NCBI GenBank assembly: GCA_001931905.2
Contig: MSJI02000469.1
Coordinates: 1-31,470 of the forward strand
Length of the DNA: 31,470 bases
Origin: Cladosporium sp. IMV 00045
Lineage: Eukaryota; Ascomycota; Dothideomycetes; Cladosporiales; Cladosporiaceae
Direction of reading: 5' to 3'
Shown: positions 29,205 to 31,470 of the stretch, one piece after another
Layout: every line of letters starts with the position of its first letter
Numbering within the stretch: the stretch's first letter is position 1
The notes under the pieces: model-generated
The model's input: the letters and a program-made list of their open reading frames with translations, nothing else
Told to the model about the DNA's origin: nothing
The model's database searches: none
Program-made: the position numbers and the translations under genes

Positions 29205-29543
29205 GTCGTTGCTGCTCCTGGTTTTAACATGTGTAACCGAGCTTGGCGACCGGCTTGCATGGTTGATGTTGATCAGCCCTACTACTGTAGCGATATCGGC
29301 GCGCGTGACTGTTTATCCTGTATGTGACTATTGTTGTCGTGGTTGTTTGAGGGAGAGGAGATCGGAGGGTTCCTGCTCATCAGTCGGGTGGGCGGAGTAC
29401 TCCACATCTGTGTTCGCTGCCCCACCATCACCGGCTGTCTTTCTTGTTAAGCTATACAACAACACAGTGCACTTCTAAGATCTGTTCAACTTGTTGCAGG
29501 AGACCTCGTGACAGGGCCTCATTTGCAAGCAAAAATTCCCAAG
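29205..29543. promoter_or_regulatory. Shared divergent promoter of transcription factor and RraA-like gene
   Basis: The 339 bp separate two divergent start codons and must contain both promoters. I see no perfect inverted CGG triplet pair typical of Zn2Cys6 factors, but CGG/CCG triplets are scattered (near 29252 and 29430). No ORF of note is present. Confidence 0.5.
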
Positions 29544-30343
29544 ATGTCATCAGCAAAAGCCCTCAACGCTCTCAGGCGTTTCTCCTCCTGCGACGTAAGA
29601 CCAAAACCGACGTCCCTCCTCCCACGCTCACTAACCTCACAAACCAGATCGGCGACGCCCTCGTAAAACTAAAAGTCCCCTACGGTGGCTACCTGCACGG
29701 TCTCAAAATGTTCTCTCCCCTCCAACAAGCCGGAGACGCCAAAATCTTCGGCCCAGCTTATACAGTCCAAATGGTCGACGCGGCCAACACGAGCGCCCCA
29801 AAACCCGCCAAGCATTTCGCCGACGGCATCGAGAAGGACTGCGTGGTTTTCGTATCGCAGCCGAAAGGTTTCTATTCCGCTTGCTGGGGTGGCTTGATGA
29901 GCACGCGGGCGAAGTATGTTGGTGCTCAGGGTGTGGTTGTCGATGGATGTTTTCGAGATGTTAATGAGCATCGCGGGATGGGATTTCCTGTGAGTCCTCG
30001 AATTGAGTGAATTTTACTGGAAAGGATCAAGGAAGCTGACGGTGATGATTTCGTTTAGGTCTTTGCAAAGGCATCATCATCACTGGGTTCCAATACCTTC
30101 ACGAGAGCTTCTGCGTTGAATGTCCCGATCGAATTCACATCACCTGAGCAAATCCGTCCATTCACGATTCACCCTGGTGATTACATCGTGGCGGATGCTG
30201 ATGGCGTTGTCGTCATTCCTCCGAGCACGGCGGAAGAGTGTCTTGGGATCTGCGAAGAGCGGTCTAAAATCGACGAGCTGACCATGGAAGCACTGAACAA
30301 TGGCGAAGAGATGGGGCCGACGCTTGCAAGATTGAGGAAGTAG
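29544..30343 (+). CDS. RraA-family protein, HMG/CHA aldolase or oxaloacetate decarboxylase-like
   Basis: Three exons, 29544-29594, 29648-29989 and 30059-30343, are joined across phase-0 introns of 53 and 69 nt (CTAAC branch in the first). The product is about 225 aa. The join MSSAKALNALRRFSSCD-IGDALVKLKVP matches the usual fungal N-terminus. The core has GGLMSTRAKYVGAQGVVVDG and CFRDVNE, giving a G-x20-R-D-x2-E pattern, the metal- and substrate-binding arrangement of aldolase-active RraA relatives. PGDYIVADADGVVVIP near the C-terminus is also conserved. Family members cleave 4-hydroxy-4-methyl-2-oxoglutarate-type acids or decarboxylate oxaloacetate with a divalent metal; the bacterial RraA binds RNase E instead. 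At about 225 aa it is close to yeast Yer010c. The gene lies divergent from a C6 regulator and convergent, 92 bp apart, with the last gene. Confidence 0.9.
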
Positions 30344-30435
30344 ACGAAAGTGATGTACATGACTAACCAAACATCTCTAATTTATGGCCCCTAAATAGAT
30401 GAACTTCAAATCATTCCAAGCTAGACGGGAGAACC

Positions 30436-31470
30436 TCATCTCCTATTCAGTTTCTTAGCTTCGTCCATGCGATCTTGCCATGTCTTGATCTGGTCCCCCT
30501 GCCTATTGCCGTCCCAGTACAAGTAATAGATCGGGTTCTTGTAAGCACCAAGGTTGTCTGCGAAAATATCATTGGCGACCTCATCGCCACCACAGAGCTC
30601 ATCCCACTGCTTCCACTGACCTGGCAAGCCGCTGGTCTTGTGCATCCTGGCTCCACCAAAACCATCATTGGGACCCCAGTACTCGCGAACCTGGCCTTCG
30701 TCGTCTTTCACCACGGCGAAGGGTATGCGCATGGACTTGGCGTGCGCGGAGGTCAAGGTGCGGAGGTAGGGGAAGTGCCAATTCCGCTGCCACAGTTTGC
30801 TCGCGTCGGCGGTCGCGCCGTGGTGGATTGTCACTGGGCGGACGCCGGAGTATCGGTTCGTGATGAGGCCTACCTCGGACCAGGACTTCGAGGGCAGCTG
30901 CACTTCGCCGCTGTAGTCTGGTGTCCAGAATGGTGGCGTCGATTCGCTGATGTCTTCGGGCACGGTGAAGTCGGCGAAGTTGCCACTGTCTTTCGCATAA
31001 TTGATAGGAATGAGGCCGTCATCGAAGTCAGCCGCTGGGGTGGACAGCTCGCCCCAGTAGTCCAGCCCAATGCCGAACTGGCAAGCGTCGCAGGGGAGCT
31101 TTGTGGTCGGCTCGTGGACCCTGCCATTGCGAGGGTCGTTAGGGTCAGTAGCGTTTGCAGCTTCGGGATTCTCATAGAGCACCTTTTCTCGATGGTACTC
31201 CTGATCTCCAAAGATCTCCGCAAACACTTCTTGATCGCTAAAGTACTTGCGTTGCTCGCTCTTCCACTTGGCGTGCTCGAAAAGCGCCTTCAACGCGCCA
31301 ACACTTCCCATGATGGAGCCACTGTTGAGGTACCTTGGACTGGCGATGCCGTCGCCATATGACCCTTCGGGTAAGGCCGCGGGAGGAACCATGGAGCATG
31401 GGAAGGCATTCTCACCAGCCTCGCATTTCTTTTGCGCCGAGAAGATGATGGTCTGGTCGTATTTCAGGCC
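30436..31470 (-). CDS. PLOD-type fungal glycosyltransferase, partial (5' end beyond window)
   Basis: The frame is open to the right edge, so only the C-terminal about 344 residues are seen. The first visible residues, GLKYDQTIIFSAQKKCEAGE, and PRYLNSGSIMGSVGALKALFE with FSDQEVFAEIFGDQE resemble the glycosyltransferase domain of procollagen lysyl hydroxylases (PLOD). In PLOD the corresponding parts are FAAE..CWP, YLNSG..IG and DDQ. Later segments FGIGLDYWGEL and VRPVTIHHGAT fit the positions of the IFQ and HGNG elements. The C-terminus (YWGPNDGFGGARMH, WKQWDELCGG) is fungal-specific. It probably transfers a sugar, perhaps in the secretory pathway, but no N-terminal signal can be checked. The assignment rests on motif resemblance and could also be described as an uncharacterised fungal glycosyltransferase. 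Confidence 0.6.
   Translation of the reverse strand, partial: GLKYDQTIIFSAQKKCEAGENAFPCSMVPPAALPEGSYGDGIASPRYLNSGSIMGSVGALKALFEHAKWKSEQRKYFSDQEVFAEIFGDQEYHREKVLYENPEAANATDPNDPRNGRVHEPTTKLPCDACQFGIGLDYWGELSTPAADFDDGLIPINYAKDSGNFADFTVPEDISESTPPFWTPDYSGEVQLPSKSWSEVGLITNRYSGVRPVTIHHGATADASKLWQRNWHFPYLRTLTSAHAKSMRIPFAVVKDDEGQVREYWGPNDGFGGARMHKTSGLPGQWKQWDELCGGDEVANDIFADNLGAYKNPIYYLYWDGNRQGDQIKTWQDRMDEAKKLNRR

Noticed and set aside
30475..31362. 295-codon plus-strand frame opposite the last gene
   Set aside because: It is antisense to the glycosyltransferase-like frame, which has coherent motifs and stays open to the edge.
1..31470. Secondary-metabolite cluster or defence system
   Set aside because: A transporter, a C6 regulator, a sulfotransferase and glycosyltransferases are present but scattered among housekeeping genes, with no backbone synthase.
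1..31470. Transposons, terminal repeats, CRISPR arrays
   Set aside because: No transposase or reverse-transcriptase motif, no long terminal or inverted repeats and no regularly spaced direct repeats were seen by eye; a self-alignment dot plot would settle this.

Overview
The window looks like nuclear DNA of a filamentous ascomycete (Pezizomycotina). I infer this from short spliceosomal introns (49-91 nt, GT...CTAAC/CTGAC...AG), a GRR1-type F-box protein, a Zn2Cys6 regulator, a dynactin p62 subunit, a CAP10-type glycosyltransferase and a LEC1-like protein. Dothideomycetes would fit the gene style, but the sequence alone does not prove it. There is no prokaryotic operon structure, no CRISPR array, no recognisable transposon and no tRNA or rRNA that I can support.

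Layout, left to right. A secreted, probably GPI-anchored Ser/Thr/Gly/Pro-rich wall protein (minus, 318-1508) and a membrane-anchored sulfotransferase-like protein (minus, 3061-3912) lie among two long gene-poor stretches. A GT90/CAP10 glycosyltransferase with an acidic glycine-rich tail (plus, 5869-7440) faces a TPR-DnaJ co-chaperone of the DNAJC7 type (minus, 8453-10615). A 12-TM DHA1-like MFS transporter (minus, 11205-12888) diverges from a run of three plus-strand housekeeping genes: DNA topoisomerase III (14074-16278), dynactin p62 (16863-18641) and a LEC1-like PXB/DUF3818 protein (19037-21174). Then come three minus-strand genes: GRR1-like F-box/LRR (22165-24403), an intracellular GH5 glucanase-like protein (25312-26901) and a Zn2Cys6 transcription factor (27627-29204). 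The transcription factor is divergent from an RraA/HMG-aldolase-like enzyme (plus, 29544-30343). A partial PLOD-type glycosyltransferase (minus, 30436 to the right edge) closes the window.

Thirteen protein-coding genes are supported, one of them cut by the edge. Eight are spliced, and exon joins were placed by reading splice signals, phase and family continuity. Most genes are unrelated housekeeping or cell-surface functions and do not form an obvious cluster. The main candidate for a functional pairing is the divergent transcription factor / RraA-like enzyme pair (339 bp apart).

I did not find a clearly new multi-gene system. The most unusual features are an acidic-plus-RG insertion inside the core of topoisomerase III, a roughly 600-nt leader without any ATG in front of GRR1, a LEC1-like protein that lacks a PX domain, and a GH5 enzyme with no secretion signal.
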